Source: Gentiana macrophylla
Lineage: Eukaryota > Streptophyta > Magnoliopsida > Gentianales > Gentianaceae
Assembly: GCA_026214975.1 (NCBI GenBank)
Contig: JAOBSW010001063.1
Location: 72,293-136,292, forward strand
Reading direction: 5' to 3'
Length of the DNA: 64,000 nt
Below are positions 45,213 through 56,426 of this stretch, piece by piece; the first letter of the stretch is position 1, and every line of letters begins with the position of its first letter. Under the pieces are notes generated by a model that saw only the letters and a list, made by a program, of their open reading frames with translations, was not told the DNA's origin and searched no databases. The position numbers and the translations under genes were made by a program.

Positions 45213-45538
45213 AGAATAATGTCTATTCTCGAATTAGGAGACCACACCCCTCAACGATGCCAAGAACATTAGAGTACATCGAAATCACTTCCAGAAAATG
45301 ACTTAGGTTTAGAAAGTAGTCGGTTGGATCATAGCTCGGCTATCTCTTTTATATAGTTTAAACTCTTTTCTTTTGTGTATACTTATTTGCTAGAACCGGT
45401 GATATGACAAATCACCCTTTTCTGCGGCTTTGATACTTAACTAGATTCTCGTCAGGATACGACCTTGCTCGCTTATTTATAGTACAACCGACTCGGTAGC
45501 ATGCCGGTTAGAGTTGGTTTACTGTGAAACGGCCATCA
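45213..45538 (+). repeat. Truncated 5' LTR of the second non-autonomous element
   Basis: Aligns with 49803-50157 of the 3' LTR, including GCCTATTCTCGGATTAGGAG-type sequence and the end ACGGCCATCA. The upstream portion is absent and Tat-like gag sequence abuts it. Confidence 0.85.
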
Positions 45539-45545
45539 AGTTTTC

Positions 45546-45563
45546 TGGCGCCGTTGCCGGGGA
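45546..45563 (+). other. Primer-binding site, tRNA-Asp type
   Basis: TGGCGCCGTTGCCGGGGA, an exact match to the sequence at 7765-7782 on the minus strand. Confidence 0.9.
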
Positions 45564-45730
45564 ATCGGGTTGATATCTATGAGTTAGTTGAGTTTTTAGG
45601 ATTAGGTTGTTTTTAATAGTTTTTTCCTTTGTTTCTTTTGTTGTTGTTTGTGAGTCACCCCATCTACTCCGGTAGTGGTAGTGACTAGATATCGTGATTG
45701 TGTTCGTGTTGTTTCCCTGATTTGCAGTGA

Positions 45731-46165
45731 ATGGATCTATATGGCAATTACGGCTCTTATCCTTACTCATTCGGATGTTACAATTTCGGTGATATGGGTT
45801 ACAAAACACCGCATCATACAACAATGAGTGGGGGAATGCCCCAAGTTACTTCGATCAACAACTATATACTACTCCACCTCCGGAATCAGAGATCTCAACG
45901 GATGAACAGGTGTCGCTTGAGCAAACGGTTGAACAGTTGAGTAAATTGGTCCAAGATCATATTGAAGAATTTCGTAATAGCATGAGGACAATGCAAGCTG
46001 CGATACGGATCTTGAAGCATCAAAGCATCAAGTTGAGCAACTGATCGAGAGAGAGGAGGCTGAGAGGAGAGAACCAGAAGGTATGATTGAAGTCACTTTT
46101 GAGGAATTCGACGAGGATGGTATGAATCTTGTATCCATTGAATCATCTATTCCGTCTTTGTTTAG
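45731..46165 (+). pseudogene. gag remnant of the second non-autonomous element
   Basis: Starts MDLYGNYGSYPYSFG and continues in shifting frames through a likely coiled coil (SLEQTVEQLSKLVQDHIEEF) and an acidic end (EVTFEEFDEDGMNL). The order of a Tyr/Pro-rich part followed by a helical part is like the middle of Athila gag. At least two frameshifts are present, and no core gag or nucleocapsid domain was found. Confidence 0.5.
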
Positions 46166-48685
46166 CCTTAATGTTATACCTACGGGGTGCATCCTATTGA
46201 GTTTGTTGTTGATGTTGAGCCTTACTGTTATTACTTGGTGTTTGTGTCGTTATTGGTAGGGATATGTTTTAGTTCGGGGAAAGTGAGTTCGTTGTTTTGT
46301 GTAATGGACTAGTCGAAACAATCATGGTGGTGGGGATTGAGCCCCATATTGCTATTGTTTTATTTTCAGTGGTTGCTCAATTCCTATGATTTTGGTAGGG
46401 AGAAGCAACGGTTTGCTCTCCTTTGGTATAGCTATCCTTGACCTAGTTGGGGGTAGAAAGTCGAGCTGAGGACTCTAAGCTCAAAATGTATTTTTGTTGC
46501 TTTTCTTTTCCTTCGTGTTTCTCTGTATTTCTTTAGTTTATATCATAAACTACTTTAGTCCTTTAATTTTTCTGCACTTTATTTTAACTTTTATCGGATA
46601 GTATAGGCCATAGTAGGCCTTATTTTGGTTTGATAGGCCACGTTTAGGCCGCCTTTTGTTAATATTTCGGATGTAATTGACCGATGTGGTCACATTTTGG
46701 TTTGAATGATTGCATAATATTAGTTTATATAACAGCTTTGCTTATTTATGTTGTATGGCTGGTGTGCCCATTTTGAATCATTTTGGTGTAAATTTAAGTC
46801 CACACACCTACTGTGCATAAGCCACAGATCTAGTTTCATTCTACTTTCTTTCTGCTTTCTGTGTTTATATATAACATATGTTGAATATGCCAACAACCTA
46901 CTCTCACCTTTATGCCTGCAAATCACTTTTGGTACATGTACACTATAATGCTCTGTTTAGCTTCTTTTCTCCACTTTGTGTATACAGACACCTACTACTT
47001 TGACTTGTATATACATGTTTGCTATAAATTGCTGTGAATTGCTCCTACACTTGCTTCTGCACAAATTTTGTATTAAATGGTGTAAAGTATTAGTACTACA
47101 TTTTCATTCTCTTTTAGTTCAGAAGGCTTTTGTGATGCAGTGTATATGATGTATATTACTTTTGCTATGATCCAAGCATGTCATTCTACTGATGTGGGCA
47201 CCCCTGATTACAAGTTTCTATACTCCATATTTGTACACCTTTGATATTGGTAGTATATGTCTAATAGTCTGGTACCTCGGGAGTTCGTTTTACGGATACC
47301 ACATGCGAAATTTGCCGTTTCGGGTTCAAATAAGCTTTTCTACCCTCGTTTTATTTTACTTAAACACCGAGGTCGGTGTTCACTTTTAAAGTAGGGGTGG
47401 GGCTAGTTAGCCTATTTTTTCTGGTTTTAGTTTTTACAAGTCGTGTCTTAGTATTTAATCGCCTTTTAGTGAAATTTGAGCAATTTTTTCAAATATTTAT
47501 AGTTTCGACATTGTTTATTGTATTTTGAGTCTTCGTATCCCGTAGATTGACGTGTGTAGATTACTCGAATACTTCTATTTTGTAGTTTTGATCATGTGTT
47601 GAAAATTGAAATACTTTCACTCAATAGCATCGACGTCATATATTACTTGACTAGTGAATGATTATAGTTGTTGTAAGACCGGTTACCTAGAACTTATATT
47701 AGTAACGAGACGAAATAGAAAGGTCGTGCCGTCGTTAGGTACGGGATGGCGCTTTGGCATTTATTTTCACCTAAACGATTAATCCAACTGTTTTACCTCT
47801 CTAAGCTTGTTGTAGGGTGGTTAGACCGCCACCCGAACTAGCCGTTCGTGTTACTAACCCGTAATTACCGATGACCCGAGCTTTATTTCGGTCTACGTAT
47901 CCTTGACCACCTTGCATTTGAGTTTTTTAGTTCCGCATATTTATTTTACGATGTTGCGAGGTATTTTTGGGACGTGGTTACGAAATGGTATTGGAAGTTA
48001 CGAGTTATTCGGAACGAGGAATGTAACAATGTTTTGGTTTCGGTTTGTTCGAAATTTGATGTATAGTGCCAAATTTAAATTATGATTCTGTATCATTTTC
48101 TTTATCGAAAAAAAAAATCAAAAAAAGAAAAGAAAATGAATATGTATATGTATATGTTTATGTATATAGTTGTTACAAGTCCAAATATGGACTATAGTAT
48201 CATATAGTGAAGAAATTATTGAAGTTTCCGGAATTTTAAATAGAAGGAAGATTGAAGACGAAGTTAGAGCCGAGTTCGTGTTTGTATCTCGGTTAAAGCT
48301 CTTTTGCACCGTCTCTTTCTATTTTATCGTAAATATCCTTTCGTAGCCCTAACCCTAGCCTAAACGTTATAACCGTGCAAGTCCTGCTCGACCGTACTAA
48401 ACGACGATAGACCTCGATTAATGGAGATGTTTACGACGTATAAGCCTATGGTGTAACCTTGGTATGTTACACGTCTATAATCTGAATCGATCATTAGTAG
48501 TTGATGTCGAAGAAGCTATTTTCACACACACCCTTTCATTATTCAACACAAGGTAGAACCAAAGTTTTATGTATTCGTGTTTTTACTATAATCTTATCTA
48601 TATGATACAGGAGACTCGTTATACAGTTACAGTGTTGACTCTATTTTTGTTTGAAACGCTTGGTTTTACTCGGGGGCGAGCAAAC
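46166..48685 (+). other. Noncoding interior of the second non-autonomous element
   Basis: No pol domain in any frame. GTCGAGCTGAGGACT at 46460-46474 is shared with the nested element at 11395-11409. Short frames here are isolated and unconvincing. Confidence 0.6.
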
Positions 48686-48702
48686 ACTAAGTAGGGGGTA
48701 GT
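48686..48702 (+). other. Polypurine tract of the second non-autonomous element
   Basis: ACTAAGTAGGGGGTAGT directly precedes the LTR terminus TGATGAGAGTC. Confidence 0.85.
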
Positions 48703-49017
48703 TGATGAGAGTCCACTCGACTCTGTTTTCCTACGTGTTTTGTATCCCGTTTTGACTCATTTTACCTGATTCCGGGATTATTTGGCTTGGTTTCGACACA
48801 TTTCGCACCGTTTTGATATTTACGAGGCATGGACATATAGTCCGGGATTCTTGATCTTTTTCGGTGTATTCATATTATTCTCCGTCATCCTTGTGTCCTG
48901 TAGGGGTTACGTTTGGTATTGTGTGGTATGTTTCAGGAGCTAGGTGTACGAGATACCCGGAAAACGCGATTTGGAAGCTTTGGAATGCTAGAAACTTTAA
49001 TTTTATAAGAAGACTTG

Positions 49018-49102
49018 GTAGGTGCACACCTACTGATGCTGAGAGTTTTGGGAGATTGGCTTAGTCCTTAGGTGCACACGAAATGGTAGGTGTGAACCTA
49101 CC
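49018..49102. promoter_or_regulatory. Quasi-palindromic word cluster in U3
   Basis: GTAGGTGCACACCTAC at 49018-49033 (7-bp arms around CA), the half-conserved TAGGTGCACACG at 49069-49080, and GGTAGGTGTGAACCTACC at 49085-49102 (7-bp arms around GTGA). The cluster ends 28 bases upstream of the TATA box. Confidence 0.7.
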
Positions 49103-49129
49103 GACTTATTTAGCGACTTGCACCCTCCA

Positions 49130-49136
49130 TTATAAA
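49130..49136 (+). promoter_or_regulatory. TATA box of the 3' LTR
   Basis: TTATAAATACTCG context, ~427 bases from the LTR start. Confidence 0.6.
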
Positions 49137-50157
49137 TACTCGTTTTCTGCAATTAGGTCATCTTCCCAACTCTTTCTTCGACCATTTTTCTCGTTTTCAA
49201 CTTTTCACTTAGTTTAGCTTAGATTTTGTACATATTTAGTTTAAATTAGGCTTATTTTGTTGTAATCCAAGACTTGTGCTCTCGGCTATTGCTATTTCAG
49301 CTTGGATTTCGTTTTCTCTACAGGTTTTCTTCATCTCGATCTCCATATTTCGGTATTTCGATTTATTGTTTCGATCTTTGATGCTTGTTCAATTTCGTGT
49401 TAATTCTTTGTATTTTGCTTAGATTATGAGTAGCTAATTTCTCGATAGTCGAGTTATGTGAAAATCCACAAAATCGAACCCTAGCTTGTTGATTGAAGTA
49501 TTTCAATGTGTTTATTGTTGATTCTTGGTGGTGTTCTTGTTCTAGAACTTGTTCTTAATCACGATTGTTGAATCCCGCGACTCGATAATCGTATTTCATG
49601 TATCGTCTTTATATATGTAATTTGCGAGAGGATACGGGAACCGGGTTCTAGAATCACCCAGAAACCGATCGAGTTGTTTATATTCGGTTTCGTGTGTGAA
49701 GTTCATATCAACTTTGTTGAGCGTTTCATTGATCGTATACCGTGTTAGGTCAGTTAAATCCGGTCAGCGGATTGTTGAACCTGACATAGGAGAGTAGATT
49801 ATTGAATAATGCCTATTCTCGGATTAGGAGACGACACCCTTCAACGATGCCAAGAACATTAGAGTAGATCGAAATCACTTCCAGAAATGACTAAGGGTTA
49901 GAAAGTAGCCGGTTGGATCATAGCTTGACGATCTTTTTTATATAGTTTAAACTCTTTTCTTTTGTGTATACTTAGCTGTTAGAACCGGTGATCTGACAAA
50001 TCACCCTTTTCAAAGACCTTGTTGGCCTGAACTTGGAACGATACTGGCTTTGATACTTAACTAGATTCCCTGTGGGATACGACATTGCTCGACAGTTATA
50101 GTACAACTGACTCGGTACCCTGCCGGTTAGAGTTGGCTTACTGTAAAACGGCCAACA

Positions 50158-50335
50158 ATATTCCTCGCTCTTTTTCCCTGCAAACTTCAAATTGTCTTTG
50201 TTGATCATGGGCCCAAATGTGAATGAATAGACTTTCTCTCAGTGGCTCGGTCGGCATATGATTGTGACGGCTCCCTTCTCTTCGACTGATGCTGGGGGGA
50301 GCTTGCCGCATGGCGTGCTGGCGCTTTGCGGTATA
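50158..50335 (-). pseudogene. gag fragment of the Tat-like element (upstream part)
   Basis: On the minus strand one frame reads ARHAASSPQHQSKRREPSQS and YADRATERKS. After a frame change it continues as FGPMINKDNLKFAGKKSEEY up to the LTR boundary at 50157. This basic, proline- and serine-rich linker leading to PLN and the zinc knuckle is what is expected upstream of the fragment at 45020-45210. The two fragments are therefore one gag cut by the insertion. Confidence 0.6.
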
Positions 50336-50862
50336 GCAAACAAGCAAGATGTTGATCTCACAGAGACATGACAAGTTCTATAAATAAACGTGCTAAATCA
50401 TAATTATGAACTGATAAAGTGGTCATGGACCAACATGAACAGAAACACAAATAAAATTGGTTAACCATTTCTCCTCCCATACCAATCTCATTGGCGTAAC
50501 TAATCTATCATGCTTAACCCCCGGTAATTCCCCCGTAATACTGCATTCATAAGTTTTATATTAATTAAGCTATAAGTGCAAGACTTAAACTCGTCTTACT
50601 TAGCTTGTATCGACACCACATGTATAATGTATTAGGATTGCCGGCGTAAAACCGAGAACATTCCTAGAAAGCCATAGACAATGACTGGCGGTACCTAGAA
50701 ATCAATCAAACCGCGTCCTAACTAACATTTCCACTACGTTTTACGATTATGAATACTAGACTGGCCAGATCTAAATAAACGTAAGTTCAACCTGTTGATC
50801 ACACTGAAAATGATACTATAAATCATACCCTTACTTGCCCCGAATCATGCTCAATTGATTAG
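50336..50862. other. Unassigned, possibly minus-strand LTR remnant
   Basis: On the minus strand TCATGTCTCTGTGAGATCA (near 50355-50373) resembles the GTCTCTGTGGGATCGACC block of Athila-type LTR ends. Boundaries are not clear. GATGT at 50348-50352 matches GATGT at 52171-52175, which could instead make 50353-52170 one solo LTR. Confidence 0.35.
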
Positions 50863-52170
50863 TGATAGATGGAATATTGTATCAAATACGTGTCGATTGC
50901 CTAATACGTAATTCTGCATCTTTACATTTTATCCCAATATTTGGTACTGTTTCGTCTCGTTTTATGTGATTTTGGGAATATCATAATATGGGCTAAAGAG
51001 GGATGGATCCGGATTAGAGAAAGAAACATTGGACCGAAGTTAGAAGAAGTCAATACGAAGTCTGCTGGACCATAAAAGAGGAAAATAGTCCGGAGGCTGC
51101 GGAAACCTTAGCCGCAACCGCGGCAACTTGGAGGACACGAAAAGAAGAGAGTCGTGATCTGCATTAAGTCGGCTAGCAGTTAAATCCACTCAGTCGGTTC
51201 TGACTTCTATATAAAGTTGTGTCAGTCTATTGTAATAATATACAAGAATACGATACCATACGATAATATACAATTCAATATACATTTTTCCATGAAATAA
51301 AGAGTTTGTTATTTTCGTTGCTTGGTGATCTCCTCCAATCCATCAGCTAGCTTGAGTTGATCAAGCTAGGTCTCCATTGATAAATGTATGAAGCTTTGAA
51401 CGTTCCTTCGTATTTTAATCATGGTAGATTTAGTTAGGTTAATGTGTTGTAATTGATTTGCATGTCTAAACGAATCGTAATTGACTAGAGTAATCTAAAC
51501 AGAACGATGTAGATTTCAGAATTAGGAACCATCGCAACCACGATACCCTAGGTTCCCCTAATCTGAAGATTCGGCGTCAGCTACGTTGATCAACAAATTT
51601 AATTAACAGTAGGTTAGATCTTATTGTATTTGTAAATTAACATGAAGGACTTGCAAGGTGAAGTGCTAGTTTGGACATAGTCTGATCAATCCCTAGGAAC
51701 GTCCTAGTCAATCCACGATAGCTGTATAGGGAGGTACTCGGTTTGCGCCGAAAATCTCTAATACTTATTGCGTGTGAGTTAATACAACCACCGCAGGAGG
51801 TTAACTGCACGTAGGCGTCTATTGTCCTTTCAATGGAAGTAGATAAGATTAGGAGAATGCACCCGTAGCTAAAACTGAATTAGAAAACGTTCTGGTTAAT
51901 ATAGGTAATTACGAGGAAAAGTAGACATAAAGATTAATGACACCAAGTTAGGAGATCGGGTATGAGAGATACACCAATTACCTTTTCTGTATTTATGTTG
52001 GTAAATGGACCGTTATTTGTCTTCTTGTCTAGATTTAATGGTTATTATCTATGTTGCATTGTCTCTGTGGGATCGACCTTGACTCGCATCTACTATACTA
52101 CAATCGACCTAATACTCTTGCTAGTATTTCGTGCGTATTAGTGGCTTACACGCGGATCACCTGTCGATCA
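50863..52170 (+). repeat. Athila-type LTR of a third family (solo or fragment)
   Basis: TATA box in TTCTATATAAAG at ~51215-51224, CTCTGTGGGATCGACCTTG near 52062-52082 and end CTGTCGATCA at 52170. No primer-binding site follows, so it is a solo LTR or a 3' LTR remnant. The start is uncertain (TGATAGATGG at 50863, or 50353). The hairpin word CTAGCTTGAGTTGATCAAG near 51350 lies in the transcribed part. Confidence 0.65.
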
Positions 52171-52189
52171 GATGTAGCTTACTCCAAAT

Positions 52190-52990
52190 CCTCATAATTA
52201 GGACTTCTAAGGTAAAGACCGCCGCCGCAGCGAGTGCGGGGAATCATACTTCTGGGTTACAGATTATGATTTTGGTTATTACTGGTGAATTACAGTGATG
52301 TTAAACATGCAGATTAATTAACAACACACCGAAACATAGCCGAACAAACATATTATTCATATGAAAGAACATTCAAAACTTCATACCTTAACAGTGGAAG
52401 CCTAGCTTGATCAACTCAAGCTAGTTGATGGCCTGGGGTAAGAAGGGAACCAAGAACTCACGAGAAAATCAAACCAAACAAACATATTAACGATATGAAA
52501 GAACGTTCAAAACTTCATACCTTAACAATGGAAGCCTAGCTTGATCAACTCAAGCTAGTTGATGGCCCGAGGGAAGAAGGGAACCAAGAACTCACGAGAA
52601 AATCAAACGAAACTTTATTTCATACCAAGAATATAATCGTATATGGGTTACAACTTTTGAGAATGAAGGAATGTGTATTAATAAGTTGCTACTAGCTTTT
52701 ATAGCTTCATAGCCGACTTAGACACAAGGAAAACCCTAGCCGGCCTAAATTCTCCCGTAAGGCGATGCACTACTCCTTAAGACTCGCGTGGGTGGGTCGA
52801 CTTTCCGTAACTCCAACGGATTCTCATCTGGACCTCTTCTATCAAGCCCAATCTCTAATCTTCATCGATCCACTTCGCCGTTGCTCTCTGGAAAATGGCA
52901 TTGCACGAAAATCACGCAAAATGAAGCAAAATAATACTGATTCTAGAACTACGCACTATGCAATTGACACGCAAATCATAAATAACTACA
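52190..52990 (-). repeat. LTR of the same third family in opposite orientation, fragment
   Basis: Reverse-complement match to 51340-51410 around GAACGTTCAAA and CCTAGCTTGATCAACTCAAG, and to 50870-50970 near its right end. A minus-strand TATA-like GCTATAAAAGCT lies near 52695-52710. It contains a 134-base tandem duplication (units starting near 52345 and 52479). The right edge coincides with the start of the segmental duplication at 52991. Confidence 0.65.
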
Positions 52991-53044
52991 TTGTTTCTTA
53001 TCAAATGAGCATAATTTAGGAGCAAATTGGATATGAAATATAAC

Positions 53045-53262
53045 ACTAAATAGACCATCATCATGGGGACGAAATCATGAACCGGGAGGACGGGTCTTCC
53101 CATGGATAAGAGTTCTTGGTTGATCTGGGCCATCCTCTCCACATACGCGGCGTGTTTGGTTAACGCTGCCGCATAGAGCTCGTCATAGTCGTCATTGTCT
53201 TCACTCGGAGCAGCTCGGGGAGCGAGGCTCGGCCGAGGGGTGCCGGCATGCCACTTCCCCAT
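53045..53262 (-). pseudogene. Fragment of an unrecognised coding sequence (copy B)
   Basis: The minus-strand frame from ATG 53262 runs through SEDNDDYDELYAAALTKH, ERMAQINQELLSMGRPVLP and VHDFVP, then continues into sequence with no protein character. The conserved part is ~65 residues with an acidic patch and a predicted helix. It may be a 3' exon or a retroelement remnant; the family is not recognised. Confidence 0.4.
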
Positions 53263-53949
53263 ACGGTTGCCGGTGGCTGCGTCTAAGGCTTCTCTGGAAG
53301 GTATTTTTCTTTTCTTTTTTTTATTTTAGCTTTTTCCATAGAGGGTGGAAAGATATTATTCTCGACCGTGATTATAATTTGACAAATAACGCATATCATA
53401 CTTATTTTATCTGTTTTGTGATAAAAAAAAAAATCATCATTTACAAATTGTAATATTTTAAAAGTCAAACAAATTTTCGTATCTTCTTTTGTAACTACGT
53501 AGATTCGAATATCTGTTTTAGATATTCGAGAGAGTATGTATTGCACACCTCTTAGTGAATATAGTTATGCATATTTCTTTGAATTAAATATACATAATCT
53601 AATATTAATGTTTATTATATATATTTTTAACACGTGTCGTTGACGTGTCATGTCTTTAAATTTTAAACTTCATGTCGTATCGTCCTATCTATCCGTGTCT
53701 TTGTTCGTAGTACATAGGATAGAACCCATATTTTTTTAATTTTCCCATAGCTTATAACCCAACCCACTCAAATTCTGACCAGCCCACCACAGTTAAAAGC
53801 AACCCGTCAAACTCCCGCCATACCCACGAACACACCGCGTTTTTCCTACCCTTACTTATCAAATAATCCCTAATAATCTGAAAACATATAGCTCGATTAG
53901 AATTCCAACTCTGCGAATCGTTGGCTGAAGTTTTATACTGGTTGAATCG

Positions 53950-54094
53950 GTTGAAAATTGATATACAGTGTAGCATCTTAGTGGCGATCGGTGGCGAAAA
54001 TTGCTAGAAAGAGCAATCGGCGACGGAGATTCAGTTCCTAGCAGCAGAGAGTCAGTGAGAGTCCTTCCGATCTTTTCATCTCTCTGTTTTCCGG
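53950..54094 (+). other. Leader exon of the small multi-exon gene (approximate start)
   Basis: GC-richer sequence without ATG, ending CCGG before GTAAGT at 54095, followed by a T-rich run. It looks like a plant 5' untranslated exon with an intron in the leader. A possible acceptor TTGCAG ends at 54165. A further exon-like block with ATG (MVEKSERKMIDF) lies at ~54307-54350 between TTTAG and GTAAGG. The same sequences are in duplication copy A (33080-33222). Confidence 0.5.
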
Positions 54095-55186
54095 GTAAGT
54101 TTTTTTTTTTTTTTCATATTTAAACAATTTCACGTTTACACTTTTTAGGAATTGAATTATTGCAGGGAAGAAACAAAGAGATATTGCTAATACGTAATTG
54201 GATTCCAAGCAATTTTTTAAGGGTTATTAGTTAGTGTGGAGCTAAATTTGGGGCCCATAATTGTATAACACACGATTTTAATTTTGTTACATCTTCTGTT
54301 TAGGCCGTAGAATGGTTGAGAAATCAGAAAGGAAAATGATTGATTTTGTAAGGTCTTTTTGCTACAAAGAAAATCAGAAATGCTTGATTTTGTCCTTCGG
54401 TGTCATCCTTTACAACTAATGCTTTACAATTTTCATATGATCATGAGCTCCCTGTTTTGCGTCCCACCGATTGTGCTTGATTTTGATGAAGTATGGACAC
54501 ATTAATGATTATTTTCGTTTTAAACCTTTTCCCACTTTATTGTGTTTGGCATGGTGTTTGCTGTTCGTGATAACTAGATGTTTGTGTTCTTGTTTATTGT
54601 TATATTTCGATTGGGAAAAAGCTCTTGTGGCTCCACGTGTAGTAGAATGTTAGTAATGCATTATGCCATTTGTAAATCTTACATTCAAGTCCTGCCTTCA
54701 TGTTGTTGGGTGATTGAGTTAGTAGAGTTTTTGGTAGTAAACATTGAGTTAGACCAAACCACCGTAAGTACACCAAGGATGAAATCACTTACGCTCAAGC
54801 TTGTTTTTGGAAGATCGAAATTGAATCACTTGCAATTAAAGGATCTTATATCTCACTTTCTACCCAAGTTACTGTATCATACCTTATGACTTCAGAGATA
54901 TGATAAGAAATTTGCTCTAATTTTGTCTCCGATCTTGGTATAGTTTGTGTGATAACTTGAAAAGTTTATAGACCGGTGGCGGTAGAAGAAGAGCAAGTTA
55001 TTTTGATACAGTCAATAGGTGTATCACTGTAAGTTTTAAAAAAATTGTAGATCTTTTTTGGCTTGTATTTCTTGGACTGTATGAGCATTATTTGGTGTCT
55101 TGTGAATCATCCAAGTTATGTTATGTTGTTTATTACTTTTGCCTCTTGAATGAAATGAATTTCCTTTTAGTGTTTTCTGTTTTTAG

Positions 55187-55324
55187 GCGCTCAAAGGGAT
55201 TTTGTGCTAAATTCCAAACTTATGTGGATAGTTTGCGTTATAAAACGGCATTAGCCCTGTCCCCTGAGTATAAAGTCATAGCTCCGTGCACTTGTCTCTC
55301 TGAAATCCATTTGCCTGAGGAAAG
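55187..55324 (+). other. Exon-like block of unknown product
   Basis: 138 bases bounded by TTTTTAG and GTATTT. Only one of the three frames stays open, reading SKGFCAKFQTYVDSLRYKTA and ending SEIHLPEER. A further open stretch, 55350-55581, ends in a stop after YHHIVETLLFVQ. It may be exons of the small gene, of another gene, or a remnant inside an intron. I do not recognise the protein. Confidence 0.4.
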
Positions 55325-55737
55325 GTATTTTATTTTGTATTTGTTTCATGGGCTGGGAGTTGGGGCGTGGTAAAGGGGAGTTGGGGCGGCAAATGCTAAT
55401 TGAGGTAGGGAGGGGGATAAGAACTCAGAAGGGCAATTTTTGCGAAATATTTCTGGACTATATCACTGCTCTTTTTCCCGGAAGACCAATGCCTAGCTCT
55501 AGAATTCTTGAATCGGCAATTTCAAGGAATTTAGGGATAGAATATCATCATATTGTAGAAACTTTATTATTTGTTCAATGATTCTGACAAGCGCAATGGA
55601 TTTATTTGAATTCAGAATTTTCTGTATATTGAAGTTAACCAATTACTAGTATTTAATTTACTGATTTCTTTGTTCTGTCAGCTCTCTTCAATCTTCACCA
55701 TTGGATATAAACTCAAGAGTTCAACTTAGTTTTAGAC

Positions 55738-56426
55738 ATGGACCCTAAATACACAGGAGAAATGCTAAGGTATTTGTTATTCTCTCAGCTTTATGTTTCA
55801 TTTGCTGTGAATTTCAGTCTTGGCGTGAAGTGTTCGAATATATGTGTCTTTGATTAAATATAAGCTCGTGTTATATGTATTTATTCTATTGCATTATAAT
55901 GTAGGCATTTGGAGAAACAGAGTGAAGTCCTAATTGGCACCAAAACTCTCTTTCACACCTAATTGCATAAACTTCAGGTTCCCTTTTAATACTTGTTTTG
56001 GAACATCATGTTTCTTCTTGTTGAATTAAAATGAATGTTGATAGATGAGAATCGAGTGATTTTATGCGGCCTTGATCTTTTGGTTGATAGCTGCATTTTG
56101 TGACATACATACATACATATATAGGTAGAAGAAGAAATGTTGATGCGCAAGTATTATGAACTCATGCAAGCTCAAGGTCTTACCAAAAAGGTAACTTTTT
56201 TTTTGCTCTCTCTTTCTTGATTTGGGCTTCTTGATTTTTTAGTGTGTGGATGGATATACATTCTTGTTGATTGTGTCTAATAAGATGGTTTATCGAATAA
56301 TTACCTAAAACCGGCTTTTTTTTTTTTTTTTTTTCCTTTTTCCAGAATAAAGATGGTGAAGAGGTGCATAGTGATACAGAGAATGGAGATGATAAAGCTT
56401 TGGTTATGGTTCCTCCTGATGAATAA
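55738..56426 (+). pseudogene. Small four-exon plant gene (83 codons) with an in-frame stop
   Basis: Exons 55738-55769, 55905-55977, 56125-56190 and 56346-56426, all with GT and AG borders and compatible phases. A splice acceptor at 55680 and an in-frame TAA at 55708 upstream support ATG 55738 as the start. The product begins MDPKYTGEMLRHLEKQSEVL. Its third exon reads VEEEMLMRKYYELMQAQGLT, and it ends in an acidic tail before TAA at 56424. It would be a short, helical, probably coiled-coil protein. Codon 30 is TAA (55960-55962) although the frame stays open on both sides, so the gene is probably disabled here. It looks like a conserved plant protein of unknown function, but I cannot name the family. 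Confidence 0.6.

Larger units (their letters stand above)
45213..50157 (+). mobile_element. Second non-autonomous Athila-like element, 5' LTR truncated
   Basis: Contains a partial 5' LTR (45213-45538), primer-binding site, a gag remnant, a long interior without pol, a polypurine tract and a complete 3' LTR (48703-50157). It lies inside the Tat-like gag. The first ~1.1 kb of the 5' LTR is missing, so the left target duplication is lost. LTR termini (TGATGAGAG to AACA) differ from those of the element at 8110, so this is a separate family. Confidence 0.85.
48703..50157 (+). repeat. 3' LTR of the second non-autonomous element
   Basis: Starts TGATGAGAGTCCACTCG and ends ACGGCCAACA, 1455 bases. 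It has a TATA box at 49130-49136 and a palindromic word cluster at 49018-49102. The flank 50158 onward is Tat-like gag on the minus strand. Confidence 0.88.
52991..54942 (+). repeat. Segmental duplication, copy B (intact gene side)
   Basis: Counterpart of 31893-34071 without the SINE. Here the sequence continues past 54942 into the rest of the gene, so this copy probably represents the original locus. Confidence 0.88.

Noticed and set aside
50348..52175. GATGT duplication suggesting a solo LTR from 50353 to 52170
   Set aside because: The left end resembles the U5 of an opposite-facing LTR rather than a U3 start, and a 5-bp match can occur by chance; kept only as an alternative boundary.
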